NCBI GenBank assembly: GCA_963921195.1
Contig: OY992536.1
Coordinates: 327,935,038-327,999,037 of the forward strand
Direction: 5' to 3'
Source of the DNA: Pegoplata infirma
Lineage: Eukaryota > Arthropoda > Insecta > Diptera > Anthomyiidae
Length of the DNA stretch: 64,000 nucleotides
In this document: positions 10,631 through 21,360 of the stretch, one piece after another
Layout of the letters: each line of letters begins with the position of its first letter
How positions within the stretch are numbered: position 1 is the stretch's first letter
Program-made: the position numbers and the translations under genes
The notes under the pieces: generated by a model
What the model was told of the DNA's origin: nothing
The model's database searches: none
The model's input: the letters and a program-made list of their open reading frames with translations, nothing else

Positions 10631-12748
10631 CTCAATATCAAAATCTCGATGCATATTCGATGTGGCGGGATTATTTGCTGTTGTGGATGAAGTTATTGTT
10701 AGTGGTGACGATGATGAGGTTATTTGACGCATCAGTGTTTTTCTATTAACAACTTCACAGTTATCTTCCTCGTTGTCGGTGTGTTGATGATGAACATCTT
10801 CGGCATTTACCGATGAAGTATGAAGCATTTCTTCATCTATATCTTCCTCTACTAGCATATTATCGACTAAAGTTTCATCCAATTCCTGCTCTTCTATATC
10901 CGACGCTTCCTCAATTTCAGACTGACTATCCATTTCCGTATCAGAATCCCCACTACTGCCGTGCTTCATTTCACCACGTTCAAGGGCTTCCAAATGCTCC
11001 GGACACACCATAGCATTGCGTATGGCCATTGGATCTTTGCGTGACCACTTTTGCACTTCTTCGTCCATTTTGGCTATGCGTTCAGGATTCATGGCCCAAA
11101 GACATCCCTTGCGCTGATTTCCGTTTGTTGGTGGCTTTTCAATCTTCTCGAAACATTTGTTGAGTGACAAGTTATGTCGTACGCTATTCTTCCATCCACT
11201 CGGCGCCGTCTTAAAATAGGGAAAGTGTTCACACATGAAACTATAAATTTCTGAAACTGGCAAAGAGCCGCGACGTGAGTTCTTGAGAGCCATTGCAATC
11301 AGGCAAGAATATGAATACGCAGGTTTAGGGAAATCAGATTCAACTGGTGGAGGTTTGATTTTTTGCTGCAGCGGTTTCACGGCTGAAAGATTTGTGTTAT
11401 TGCTACCGGCTGAACTGCCATTTACAGTTACCATCCCGCTAGCGCCAAAAACGCTGATCCCACCGTTAATGGTGGTGATGGTGGTGTGGTGGGCAGAGTT
11501 TTGGTTAGCGCTTGTGTTACTGCTATTACCAATAGACGTTATTGATGTACCGCCTATAGTTTGCTGATGTAGCGCATACGATGTATGAGCAGATGATGCA
11601 ATCGATTTGGGGGTGAAACTTGACGATGACTGCACCGAGTTTCGAGACAAGGTTTTGGTTACATGTTGGCCATTACTATTATTATGTGTGGCTACATTTT
11701 GCAATGGACTAGATTCGCGGTCACGCTTCAAAACAATAGTGCCGTTGGCAGTGATTGTCGCCGATCCAGTGGGCGACTTGTTTGACGACTGTTGTTTTAA
11801 TTTATTGTAGGTGATGTTGTTGGCAAACGTCAACCCTCCGATACCAGGACCTAGTTTAATAGTGCTTGATGAGGTAGATCCGCTATTAAATAAACCGTTG
11901 TTAGTGTTATTACTGATGTTGTTGCTGTTATTTTGATGGACTGACGAATTTGAATTGGAAAATGTAGTAATGGTTTTGGCAGTTGCCACTTGATGTGTAC
12001 TACTACTAACACTACTACTGGTGGATGTTGCCGTGCTTGTCTTAAAAATAATATTCTCGCTGGGCGATGACATGGGTATAACTTTTCGTAAATCTGCTCC
12101 TAGATCTTTTCGTATTGCCTCAACAGCAGCATTCTTGCGCTGCAGAACTGAATTCGTTGCTAGTGTTGCTGGTGCAGTTGTGGCTGAGGTCACAGCCGAA
12201 GAAATCGGCACTATTTGCTTTGGTATATGAGACGTTAACTGTTCATTGCGTATGGAATTTGCACTGATCTTAATGTGGGCCGGCGAAAAAGTCAAATGAG
12301 ATTTGGTGTCATTGACATTCGGTGACGGTGGTGGCGGTGAATTGGTTCGCAGGTTATTTGCATTGAGATTTGTTTTGGGAGACATGTGAATCAGCGAAGA
12401 AGATATTAGAGGCATCACCGATATGGGATTAACACATGCCCCGACATCTGCCAGAAAATCATTGTTGGCACCAAACCAAGATGACGAAGAATTGGATGAG
12501 CCTAAACCAAATGCCGACGACGTACTCCAACTGTGGTTTATATGGTGACTGTCTTTAATTCCACTACTCCCATGCAATAATGACAGTGTATCGGTAGTGT
12601 GATCGAGCGATGAGGGAAGATCCCCAAGACAGGTATCATAATCGTTGACACTTCCAACTACGTTGGCAACTTCACTTCGTATATCAATATCCAACATATC
12701 TTGCAGGGAGTCTGAAATGTAAAAGTCCAATGTTGGTCCTGACGAATC
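10631..12748 (-). CDS. jumu: jumeau central exon: FOXN1/4-type forkhead transcription factor
   Basis: Encodes 706 residues. It starts [15 protein letters not shown] after acceptor TTTTATTACATTAG; the in-frame triplet before it is TAG, so translation must enter by splicing. The N-terminal two thirds is Ser/Asn/Thr-rich low complexity. The forkhead (winged-helix DNA-binding) domain spans about residues 495-590 of the predicted protein: [46 protein letters not shown], the recognition helix [12 protein letters not shown], then [15 protein letters not shown] and [11 protein letters not shown]. The [15 protein letters not shown] and RKDP motifs are the FOXN1/FOXN4 signature, whose fly member is jumeau (Domina), a nuclear regulator of chromatin and neural and heart fates. 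An acidic segment follows ([20 protein letters not shown]). It ends DFDIE at donor GTGAGT. The FOXN2/3-type gene CHES-1-like is a less good match. Confidence 0.92.
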
Positions 12749-12803
12749 CTAATGTAATAAAAGAAAAAAAAATATTAAATTATTTTATTTTTATTTAAAT
12801 GTA

Positions 12804-13730
12804 CAGTGACTCAAAATAATAATGGAACAGCATATATTTGTTAGAAATTAGGGAAAAGTTATCAATACTAAACCTGATTATTATCAATCGACTATTTTTG
12901 AAAAAAGTACTATATAGGAAATTTTCCAAGCTTTAATTTAAGCTTGATATCGTCCAGATTGAGCAAATATTAAATGAGATACGAGGGTGGCACTGGAAAA
13001 TGAAATTATTTGTAGATGTTTTTTTGAAATTTTTTTAAAAATATTCGTCGATTTCTTCCAAGTTCAAACATTAAAAATTTAAAAAATTATCCAATAATTT
13101 TTATTTAGTTATTAGCTAGTTTTTACAACAACCCAAACAAAAAATGAAATTTTTAAATACAGTGGAAGAAATCCGCAGTTTTTGACCTCCAACTCGTTTG
13201 ACCACCAATTTTTTGTAAACAAAGAACAATTTTAATTATTCTTATATCTCATTACTATATACTTAGATGTATTCAAATTAATAAACAATAAAATATTTTC
13301 TTTGTTTACAACAAATTGGTGGTCGAAAGAGTTGGAGGTCAAAAAATGCGGATTTCTTCTATTGTATTTAAAAAATTTCATTTTTTGTTTGGATTGTTGG
13401 AAAATCAAGCTGATGACTAAATAAAAATTATTGTGTAATTTTTTAAATTTTTAATGTTTGAACTTGGAAAAAATCGACTTAGAAATATTTTTAAAAAAAT
13501 TTCAAAAAAATATCTACAAATAATTTCATTTTCCATTGCAACCCTCGTATCTCATTTAATATTTGCTCAATCTGGACGCTATCAAGCTTAAATTCAAGCT
13601 TGGAAAATTTCCTATGTAGCACTTTTTTCAAAAATAGTCGATTGATAACAATCAGGTTTAGTATTTCAGACTTTGTCTTTAAAGAACTGCTAACAAATAT
13701 ACGCTGTTCCATTATTACTTTGAGCCACTG
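12804..13730. mobile_element. Tc1-type foldback element, CAGTGACTCAAAATAATAAT ends
   Basis: The left half and the complement of the right half match along almost their whole length (about 450 bases per arm): CAGTGACTCAAAATAATAAT at 12804 against CAGTGGCTCAAAGTAATAAT (complement) at 13730. TA flanks both ends (12802-12803, 13731-13732). CAGTG plus a TA target fits Tc1/mariner-type MITEs. The arms differ by scattered substitutions. It lies 55 bases upstream of the jumu central exon. A fragment recurs at 48735-48800. Confidence 0.88.
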
Positions 13731-13767
13731 TACATACTTGTAACATGAAATTTTTATTTGTTTAAAT

Positions 13768-14352
13768 TAGTGCCTACGGTCAGTTCCGTAGTACCGGGAA
13801 TACCGGTATTACCGGTTCTCGGTATTACCGGGAAATGGTACCGGTTTCCCGGTTCTTGAATTATTCCCGGTATTCCCGGTATTACCAGGAAATGGTACCG
13901 GTTTCCCAATTCTTGAATTATTCCCGGTATTCCCGGGAATACTGGTATTCCAGGTTCCGGTTCTGACGGTATTGCCGGTATTCCCGGGACTACCGGTATG
14001 TATATTTTGTAAAATTTTGTTCATTTAAAATTTTTTCTTTGTTTTACCAAAAAATATACAAAACATGTGAAAAACACCATTTAAATTTTTTATGAATTTA
14101 AGAAACAAATAGAATGATTTTTTAATAATTTTACAAACACAACAAATATTTCTGAAATACTGTAATTTGAATAATACTGTACATAATTTGAATATTATAA
14201 TTTAAATATTTTATGGTGTAGTATTTTTTGTTTTTTTGAGAACCGGTACCAGAATCAGAACCGGGAATACCGGTATTAGCGGAAAAATACCTAGAACCGG
14301 GAAACCGGTACCAGAACCTTGAATACCGAGAACCGGGAATTTGGGGGCACTA
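13768..14352. mobile_element. hAT-like MITE, CCGGTA/GGGAATACC arrays, TSD GTTTAAAT
   Basis: Ends TAGTGCC and GGCACTA with identical 8 bp flanks GTTTAAAT (13760-13767, 14353-14360). Both subterminal regions consist of repeated GGTACCGG, TTCCCGGT, ACCGGGAATACC words; the centre is AT-rich (TTTAAATATTTTATGG). Related copies at 45284 and 61722. The frames over the repeats (TGNTGN-type peptides) are repeat artefacts, not genes. Confidence 0.92.
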
Positions 14353-14360
14353 GTTTAAAT

Positions 14361-14669
14361 TAATTAAATCATTTTTATAAAAAAATTCAGCAAAATATAA
14401 AAAAAAATCTAAAGTTTCAAGTAAAACTCAAAAGATGGATCAATTCGGGATGGGGAATTGGAGGGTATAAAAACAAACTGATCATTTAAGCTTTTATAGT
14501 CTTCATTTAAAGTCTTCTTTTACCCAACAAAAATACTGTTATTATTCATATCACCTAAGTATGTATTCAAATGTCAGAATAACGACATATTTTATCATTT
14601 TCCCGCAATTTGTTTTATGGCCACACTAATGGATAAGACGGCAACATGTTTTAGGAAAAAAAATTTTGT
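14361..14669. other. Unassigned DNA with a DINE-like 3' tail fragment
   Basis: GGAGGGTATAAAAAC near 14460 resembles the 3' end of the DINE-like family. I see nothing else here. Confidence 0.35.
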
Positions 14670-14677
14670 ATATGTAG

Positions 14678-15017
14678 CAGAGATGGAAAGTAGGTATTTC
14701 GAAATGGTACTGTAGCTTAACCAAAAAAAAGTACTTTCTAGAGCCCGACATCCAAATACTTTAATTTTTATGAGAACACAATTAAATACAATTTGAATAT
14801 AAATATTCTCATCATTTCTGGTCAGAAACTGATTCATTGGGATCTAGGGAGCTGCACGATCTTTCTGGTTTGTCAGATGTCAAAATGCAGTATCTTGGGA
14901 GTTTCAAACGAAGCTCAAATTGGTTGAACTGCAGGGACTTACGATACTACGATATTTTAAACAGTTAAAAAGTACTAAAAAAAAGTAGTAAAGTATGTAC
15001 TGACTTTTCCATCACTG
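14678..15017. mobile_element. hAT-like MITE, CAGAGATGGAAAGT ends
   Basis: Ends CAGAGATGGAAAGTAGGTA and a right end whose complement reads CAGTGATGGAAAAGTCAGTA, flanked by ATATGTAG and ATATGTTT (6 of 8 matching). Interior carries AGTACTTT and AGTAGTAAAGTA words. An older copy, judging by TIR and target-duplication divergence. Confidence 0.6.
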
Positions 15018-15025
15018 ATATGTTT

Positions 15026-15757
15026 ACAAAAATGTATACATACAAATGTTGCACCATAATAAATAATTATGTATCCAGTATCTTGTATCTAAGAGATACT
15101 CTATAAAATTCTCTTTTAGTTTGAAATTCTCATACTCTCGATGTTAACTTAACATTTACCAGTTCAAAGTGGTGAATTTGAAGTTGCTACTCCGAAATAT
15201 ATGACGAGAAAAGGAATAAAGCCGTATAACATAACATCAAAACAAACTTCAGGGAACATTTGTGTTTTTTTTTGTTTTGTAGTGGGTACAGTTGACGACA
15301 AAACACTAACAGTGGTTGGATTGCCTTTGTACGGTTTTTTGTTTATTTTTATAGCAAAAATTGTGTATCTATGCCTGCTAATGTTTTTACTGCCGGCATG
15401 AAAAGTATTAAATACAAAAAACACAGCAACTTCTTGTGAAGGGCACAGATGAATGAATGAATGAATGAATGAATGTTCATTTGTTTAAAAAAGGGGGTTA
15501 GCGTATACATATGTGTGTGTGTGTATAGATGGATGGATTCAATATGTTTCGCAGCAATAAATGTGGATGGTAAAAAAAGATGACCACGAGATTAAGAAGG
15601 AAATTTTTTTATTGCAAAACTTAAAATTTTTAAAGGAGTAAATTTAAATCAATGTGATGTACATTTTGCACGATGTATGTAGAAAAGTACATTAGGGTGG
15701 TACATATTATTATATTCAAGTTTAAAATAAAATTTTAGTTTCCGAACAAATATTATA
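15026..15757. other. Unassigned stretch with a GAAT microsatellite
   Basis: Contains (GAAT)6 at 15451-15474 and a short GT run near 15512. Otherwise I see no gene or recognisable element. Confidence 0.5.
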
Positions 15758-15758
15758 T

Positions 15759-15893
15759 GGCATTCACACTAGCAACCTTAATCGAGTTGTTCAACAAAAC
15801 ACCAGTAGCAGAATAAAAACGTAATGGACACAGAACAAAGACTTTTTTAAACATCTCACTCTTGAACACTTCAAAACAGCAAGTGTGAACGCC
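15759..15893 (+). mobile_element. 135 bp MITE (GGCRTTCACACT ends), copy 1
   Basis: Ends GGCATTCACACTAGC and GCAAGTGTGAACGCC. A nearly identical copy, also 135 bp and in the same orientation, is at 55777-55911 (shared core GTTGTTCAACAAAACACC, AGTAGCAGAATAAAAACG). The flanks read TATAT / CTATAAT; the target duplication is not resolved. Confidence 0.8.
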
Positions 15894-15899
15894 CTATAA

Positions 15900-16040
15900 T
15901 ACCCTATTCTCATTTACAGTTTTAAACCGTTTTTAGCAATTTTTTTTAGCATTTTCTGTCAATATACTGTAATAGAATAAATAAAGTGCTAAAAATATTG
16001 CTGCTAAAAACGATTTAAAACTGTACGTGTGAATAGGGTA
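15900..16040 (+). mobile_element. Harbinger-like palindromic MITE, copy 1 (141 bp)
   Basis: TACCCTATTC...GAATAGGGTA with arms complementary for about 40 bases (ACAGTTTTAAACCGTTTTTA). Four copies of this family are in the window. Flanks here are TAA and TTA. Other copies show TTA/TTA or TAA/TAA, the TWA target of PIF/Harbinger elements. Confidence 0.85.
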
Positions 16041-16043
16041 TTA

Positions 16044-16948
16044 TACCCTATTCTCACTTACAGTTTAAAACCGTTTTTAGCAATTAATTTTAGCATTTTC
16101 TGTCAATATACTGCAATTAGGGTTGCCAGACGTCCCGCATTTGGCGTGATTGTCCCGCTTTGAGTCGACGTTTCCCGCGTCCCGCGTGGTATTCCAAATT
16201 TCCGCTTTTTTAGAAACTGCCGGCGCAAAAAAGATTTGTACAAGCCACTTGTGCTTTTTTCTGGGTAGGGTTGCGCTGCTTTTCTAAAAAAAGTCTATTT
16301 GAGTAAAAATAAAAATGAATTCGATTTTTACGCAATAGTTTGAATTTTGGGCAATCCGTATAGGGTTTGGCTGAATTTAATTCAGTTCAGATGAAGTTTT
16401 TGAAAAGTTAATGCCATAATTAATCAAATTTTTCGACATTCACAATTTGTTTTATACTAAACAACAATAATATGAAAGCATTGGCATATTTATCCATGGC
16501 ATGTGTATTATTGCGTCCCGAATTCGGTTTTTTACGAATTTGAAAATGCTAGTTTTCAAAACGATGCGCAACTGGAAATCCTTTACGGAAAAAAACTAAC
16601 CAAACATTTTTTGGCTAAAAACTGGACTACCAACTTCCAAAGCAATCTTAGTGCATTTCGATACAAAAAAAATTTCGATATAAAAAAAATTTTAAAAACT
16701 GATGCCAAAAGTTGAGCAATATATTGCAAACACTTCCAAGGAGTAATTTGGTCCAGCAATGCGTCTTGAGGATTTTCCATCTCTGAAACTTAAACTGCTT
16801 TTTGAAATCCCGCCATTTTAGCATTTTTTTTGCGTTTGTCCCGCTTTATGGAAATAATTTTCTGGCAACCCTAACTGTAATAGAATAAAGAAAGTGCTAA
16901 AAATATTACTGCTAAAAACGGTTTAAAACTGTACGTGTGAATAGGGTA
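16044..16948 (+). mobile_element. Harbinger-like palindromic MITE, copy 2, split by a hAT-like insertion
   Basis: Begins 3 bases after copy 1 (shared TTA) and ends at 16948 with TTA on both sides. Removing the 756 bp insert and its 8 bp duplication leaves 141 bp, the same length as copies 1 and 4. Confidence 0.9.
16118..16873. mobile_element. hAT-like MITE, TAGGGTTGCCAGA ends, TCCCGC words
   Basis: Ends TAGGGTTGCCAGA and TCTGGCAACCCTA, flanked by ACTGCAAT (16110-16117) and ACTGTAAT (16874-16881). Intact copies of the host MITE have ACTGTAAT once at this place, which confirms the insertion. Both ends carry GTCCCGC and CCCGCGT words. The 70-codon frame inside has no recognisable domain. Confidence 0.92.
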
Positions 16949-17177
16949 TTATTTTATTGAGGTTCAGCCAAATAGCACTGTTCGGTCACTATTTGACTTT
17001 GGCCGAATACCAAATGATCGTAGAAAATATGAGGAGGTCCATTACAAAACGCACCAATTCCACTTTTGGAGTTTTTTGTTTTTTTGAATGAATCCTATTC
17101 TACACATTCAAATCTATGTAATCATTACTTAAAAACATCCCATAGCTCAATATTTACACTGCAATTAACTACTGACC

Positions 17178-17346
17178 AACGACCATAAATAAGTCTCATC
17201 AGGATACCAAAAAGTTGGATGCCGCATTCCAAATCTCATGGTCTCGGCCGAGACCATCAGATTTGGATTCCAAATTTCGATGCCACCATTTGGATGCGGC
17301 ATCCAACTTTTTGGTATCCTAATAAAAGACTTATTTATGGTCGTTG
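17178..17346. repeat. Long hairpin (CAACGACCATAAATAAGTC arms)
   Basis: Arms of about 50 bases pair CAACGACCATAAATAAGTC ... GGATACCAAAAAGTTGGATG with their complements; a smaller palindrome (GGTCTCGGCCGAGACC) lies off-centre. Possibly another miniature foldback element nested in the 17030 element. Confidence 0.75.
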
Positions 17347-17374
17347 TACTGACCTTAATTATGAAACATCTTAA

Positions 17375-17519
17375 TACCCTATTCACACGTACAGCTTTAA
17401 ATCGTTTTTAGCAGCAATATTTTTAGCACTTTCTTTATTCTATTACAGTATACATATTGACAGAAAATGCTAAAAATAATTGCTAAAAACGGTTGAAAAC
17501 TGTAAGTGTGAATAGGGTA
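17375..17519 (-). mobile_element. Harbinger-like palindromic MITE, copy 3
   Basis: TACCCTATTCACACGTACAG to its complement, with TAA on both sides (17372-17374, 17520-17522). Orientation is reversed relative to copies 1, 2 and 4. Confidence 0.9.
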
Positions 17520-17943
17520 TAAATCTCAGTAAACTCACCCAGGAAAATTTTTTGGAACAAATTCCTGGTTCAATAGATTCTTGAATACATTCTACGGTAA
17601 TCACAACAATATTTTCTATGTAAAATTTTTTTTCAAAAAAACTACTTGCTCTAAAAAACGATTGCTTTCGGGACAATTTCAAACAAAAATCATTGATTCT
17701 GGAATGTTAAGTAGAACCGGTTGCAGGGTAGTTTGATGCGTTCCGGAACCGATTATTTGCAACAGAAAATTTTAATGGGCACTACTGACTTTGTGTTCAT
17801 TTATGCAATTATCTCAAAAACTTATAAAGTGGAATTGTTGCGTTTTGTTATGGACCTCCTCATATGTACCTCCACGTGTTGAAAAACGCACTTTAATTTA
17901 AATACCATTAGTCAGCCACAAAAACATTTTACTACACCATTTC

Positions 17944-18525
17944 CAATTGTATTTCAGAATTTATCAATTGAAGGGCTTATTGTAAAAACTCGATAAGCAA
18001 CATTTCATTTTATGGTGGTTTTTGCCTTAAAATTTTTGAAATAATGTAGAAAAAATTACTTTTGCAGAACTTTCGTTCTCAAGATAATTGTACGAAAGGC
18101 TTAAGCAAGACTTCTGCCAAAAATTTGTCAATGCAACAACAGTAGAAGGCGAAAAACACCAAAAAATAAAATGTTGCTTATCAAGTTTTTGCAGTAAGCC
18201 CTTCAATTGTATTTCAGAAATTATCAATTGTATTTCAGAACTTATCAAATGTATTTCAGATATAATAAATTGTATTTCAGAATTATCAATCGTATTTCAG
18301 AAATTATCAATTATATTTCAGAAATTATCAAATATATTTCAGAAATTATAAATTATTTTTCAGAATTTATCAATTGTATTTCAGAAATTATGAATTATAT
18401 TTTAGAATTTATCAATTATATTTCAGAAATTATCAATTGTATTTCAGAAATTATAAATGGTATTTTAGAATTTATCAATTGCATTTCAGAAATTATCAAT
18501 TGTATTTCAGAAATTATCAATTCTA
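17944..18525. repeat. 20 bp minisatellite AATTATCAATTGTATTTCAG
   Basis: About 16 head-to-tail copies of AATTATCAATTGTATTTCAG between 18200 and 18525, with one more unit to the left of an inserted foldback element at 17970. Unit length is 20 bases with an occasional 19-mer; all frames over it are repeat artefacts (YFRNYQL-like, ISEIINC-like). Units differ by 1-3 substitutions. Confidence 0.92.
17970..18204. mobile_element. Foldback MITE inside the minisatellite (GAAGGGCTTA ends)
   Basis: Inverted arms of about 60 bases: GAAGGGCTTA, then AAAAACTCGATAAGCAACATT, and the complement ending GTAAGCCCTTC. Minisatellite unit sequence (CAATTGTATTTCAG) resumes at once on the right, so it interrupted an existing array. 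Confidence 0.82.
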
Positions 18526-18529
18526 TAAA

Positions 18530-19499
18530 AATCGATCCAGGGGAAAAAGTTTCCCCTTTTGTGGGCGTAAATATAAAATTATCTCCCAACGTTTTTCCCC
18601 CTCCGCTCCGCCCAAAAAAAACGACCGAAATTTTTTTTTTTAATTTTTTAAACATTTTGGGGGTATAAAAGATTTAGCATAGTCGAATTTAACATTCTAA
18701 CTTGTTTTTTTTTATAGATGTTTGAATTTATTTTACAAATTGTATTTAAAAAGTCGTTAAGACCATTAGTATTTCGGTGAAATTTGTCTTTTCGGAGTAC
18801 ATTTAATATTTGATCCGCTTGTCAAATCATTTTCTGAATAATATCAAAAGATTAGGAGAGCCATCCGTATGTCAAAATATCAAACTTTATTCTGGCTGTG
18901 TAAAAGCTGTCAAAACACGAGTTTTATACAGAAAATTTCGACAGATCGTTTTACAAGTATGCTGGTATAAACGTCCCTATATTAACACCTTCGTAAAATT
19001 TATGTGGTGTGTATTTTTCGGAAAAATTAATTTGACCATTTTCAATGTCTTCCTTGCCTACCTATAACACCCTAATGCAGTCTGCTAAAAAACCCCGCCA
19101 AAAAATCCAAACATTTTATTCTGTTTAAGGTCGATTGTAAAAACAAGAAAACTATTTAAACTACCAACATATGTACGTAATAATGTAACTTAAGAATTTT
19201 TAATGATAATTAACAAGAAAAACTTATAATAACAGGATATTTTCCTTTCCAAAAGAAAATTCACAACATATTCATGAAATTGTTTAAAATACCCAAAATT
19301 GTCAGGTAAAAACAATTTTCTTTATTACAAAATTATCCTAAGAATTTAAAGCAGTCTGCTTTTACTTTTGTAAATTTGTACAACAAAAAAAAAACAGCCA
19401 GGTGAATGAAATACATACAAATGTCTGCACACCAGTGATGGTAAATGACAATTTGGGTTTTTGAAAGTTCAAGATCTAAAAAGGACCAATATGGATTAA
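18530..19499. other. Unassigned DNA, possible old element
   Basis: 18880-18980 (GGCTGTGTAAAAGCTGTC, TCGACAGATCGTTTTACAAG) resembles 54960-55030 (GGCTGTGTTAAGACTG, TGACAGGTCGCTTTACAAG), suggesting a dispersed repeat. I see no gene. Confidence 0.4.
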
Positions 19500-20525
19500 A
19501 AGGGTACAAAATAGGGTAACATATCGCTCATTTACTTGTATAGTGTCATAACCAGGGAAACCATAAATATGCTCTAAAAAACACGTTTTATGCGCTTAAA
19601 AAATGCCCTTAAAAACGGAAAATATGCTCTAAAAACAATAAAAATATGCTCTTAAAAACTCTTTCCTATGTTTTGCGGTGTTTTTTACAATTAGTTTGAG
19701 AATAAACCCAAAAAATTTCGTTATGTGGGGGAGTTAGAGTGTTAATATGTTCCACAAAAATATCTGCCTTAATATTTTCTACAAAGGTGCTGAACATGCG
19801 ATACACTTTGATTTTGAAAAAAAAAGTTAGCAACAACAGGCCAAAGGGAAATCTTTCGTCAGAACCCCGTAATTTTACAAAAACTTTGAAATTGTTGTCC
19901 GACATTTTAAACTGACAAGAAAACCAAACAAAAACAAACATTTCAATAAAACTTCAAAAATAAAAAAAATCCCGCAAAAACTAAAAAATTTTAAAAATAA
20001 GTTTTGTTATAAAAAAATTGGAAAAAAATGCTCTAAAAATTAAAAAAAAATGCTCTAAAAATTGTAAAAAAATGCTCTAAAAAACCAAAAAATGCTCTAA
20101 AAATGGAAAAAATGCCCTAAAAATATGCTCTTATGCTAAAATATGCTCTTAACCCTAAAATATGCAAAAATATGCTCTTAAGGCTAAAATATGCAAAAAT
20201 ATGCTCTAACAAATCGATGCCAGATTTCATAAAATCTTCTGAAACGGATTAATACCTTACCCATTAATCAATACAATGCGCAGGAAAAAACATGATACTG
20301 CATATTTTTGGTTTCCCTGGTCATAACTCAAAATATTCGATTTTGCAGAAAACGCGTTTAAAGTTTACAATTGAAACTGTTTTTCATTGAAAAAGGCCGG
20401 TACATAGAAAATGTAATTACATATGACGTGTTCTCTTCTCAAACGGTAAGTTTAAAATATATTAATACGAATTTTTGACACAATATTAAGCATGATATAA
20501 TGAATAATTCTATATCATTAGCCCT
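19500..20525. repeat. Dispersed repeat copy 2, split by a hAT-like element
   Basis: Matches 5360-5640 in order, with the element at 19553 inserted at the GTCATAACTC position (5360 copy: GTCGTAACTC). Confidence 0.65.
19553..20319. mobile_element. hAT-like MITE, CAGGGAAACC ends, TGCTCTAAAA arrays, TSD GTCATAAC
   Basis: Ends CAGGGAAACC and GGTTTCCCTG with identical 8 bp flanks GTCATAAC (19545-19552, 20320-20327). Both ends hold many copies of ATATGCTCTAAAAA / AATGCTCTAAAAA / TGCTCTTA, at least a dozen in total. Related degenerate sequence at 47630-47900 (AACAAATCGATGCCA shared). The minus-strand 91-codon frame inside is not recognisable. Confidence 0.92.
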
Positions 20526-20689
20526 GTTTTTTGCACACCGGATTAAGATTAAGATTAACCTTATTTAGTTAAAAAATGGTTCAAATCAAGTCCAGAAATT
20601 TTTTATATTTTTTTTTTGAATCTACACCCAATTAGTTAATATCAGACCTTCAAAATTTTAATTCACCATTCAATTTCTCAAATCAAAAA

Positions 20690-20890
20690 TTTTAATTAAT
20701 GAATTAATTCATGCTTGAATTAATTCTTTGAAATAAATTTGAATTATATAAAAAAATAATTTATTCATTTTGTGAATAATTCAATTTCAATTCAAAGAAT
20801 AAATTCAATCATGAATTAATTCTTTTTGAATTAATTCTTTTTTCATTTTTTGAATTAATTCATTTTTTTAATTAATTCTTTTTTTGAATT
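20690..20890. repeat. AATTAATTC palindromic motif array
   Basis: At least ten GAATTAATTC or close variants in 200 bases. A similar array is at 57696-57860, so this is probably a subterminal array of a hAT-like element; CAGACCTTCAAAA near 20644 may be its end. Confidence 0.5.
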
Positions 20891-20904
20891 AATATTATAC
20901 AACT

Positions 20905-20992
20905 ATTCGGTATTCGGCCAAAATTGTGGCCGAAGCCGAATAGTGGCCGAATAGTGCTTTTTGGCCGAAGCCGAATATTCGGTCAGACACTA
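20905..20992 (-). repeat. End fragment of TTCGGC-type hAT-like element
   Basis: GGCCGAAGCCGAATA words ending ATTCGGTCAGACACTA, one substitution from the right end of the element at 46984. The opposite end is missing. Confidence 0.8.
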
Positions 20993-21360
20993 ATTATATG
21001 GTCGGTCTTGACCGACTATAATTTTCTTACTTGTTTTTTTTTTGTGAAGTGGGGGTTAACAAATTCATTTATTATGAACCAAATTAATACAATTTTATCA
21101 TTCCCAGCAAACAAGCAGACTCAATTTAGACTCCAAAATGGGCTCTAAAAATGTAACCAAAATTTCAAATTTTTGTATGAAAGTGGTTCATTTAAAAGAG
21201 CCCTCTTTTTGGACTCCAAATTGAATCAATAAAAAGAGTGTATTTGGGGAAATTTCCCATATTAATTTGAGTCGTTTAGGAGTCCATTTGGAGTGTAAAA
21301 AAAAGTCTTGCGTGGAGCCTTTTTGGTGCCAATATTTTTTTTTTTTAGATCGCTAATCCT

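Larger units (their letters stand above)
17030..17862. mobile_element. TIR element, TGAGGAGGTCCATTACAAAA ends, TA target
   Basis: About 37 bases of inverted repeat at each end (TGAGGAGGTCCAT, then ACAAAACGCA and CAATTCCACTTT), with TA on each side (17028-17029, 17863-17864). Contains a hairpin at 17178 and a Harbinger-like MITE at 17375. No transposase frame. Confidence 0.85.
16957..17945. repeat. Remnant of TTCGGC-type hAT-like element, interrupted
   Basis: 16957-17027 (CACTGTTCGGTCACTATT, GGCCGAATACC) and 17865-17945 (CACGTGTTGAAAAACGCACT, AGCCACAAAAACATTTTA) align, in order, with 47020-47190 of the intact element at 46984. The two parts are separated by the TA-flanked element at 17030. 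Confidence 0.75.

Noticed and set aside
11283..12230. Plus-strand frames opposite the forkhead exon
   Set aside because: Shadows of the jumu coding exon; the minus strand has the forkhead domain.
10598..12748. Identification as CHES-1-like (FOXN2/3 type)
   Set aside because: The forkhead has [26 protein letters not shown] and RKDP motifs of the FOXN1/4 type, which fits jumeau better.
13809..14024. Repetitive protein of TGNTGN type
   Set aside because: Translation of CCGGTA arrays in a hAT-like MITE; all frames over the array are open for the same reason.
16503..16715. 70-codon frame in the TCCCGC hAT-like element as a transposase remnant
   Set aside because: No hAT transposase or BED-finger motif can be seen; the frame is short and low in complexity.
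17944..18525. CRISPR-like array
   Set aside because: Units are contiguous 20-mers without unique spacers, in an animal genome; it is a minisatellite.
18207..18668. 153-codon frame of ISEIIN / YFRNYQ repeats
   Set aside because: Product of a 20 bp minisatellite that lacks stops in several frames; no conserved domain and no start context.
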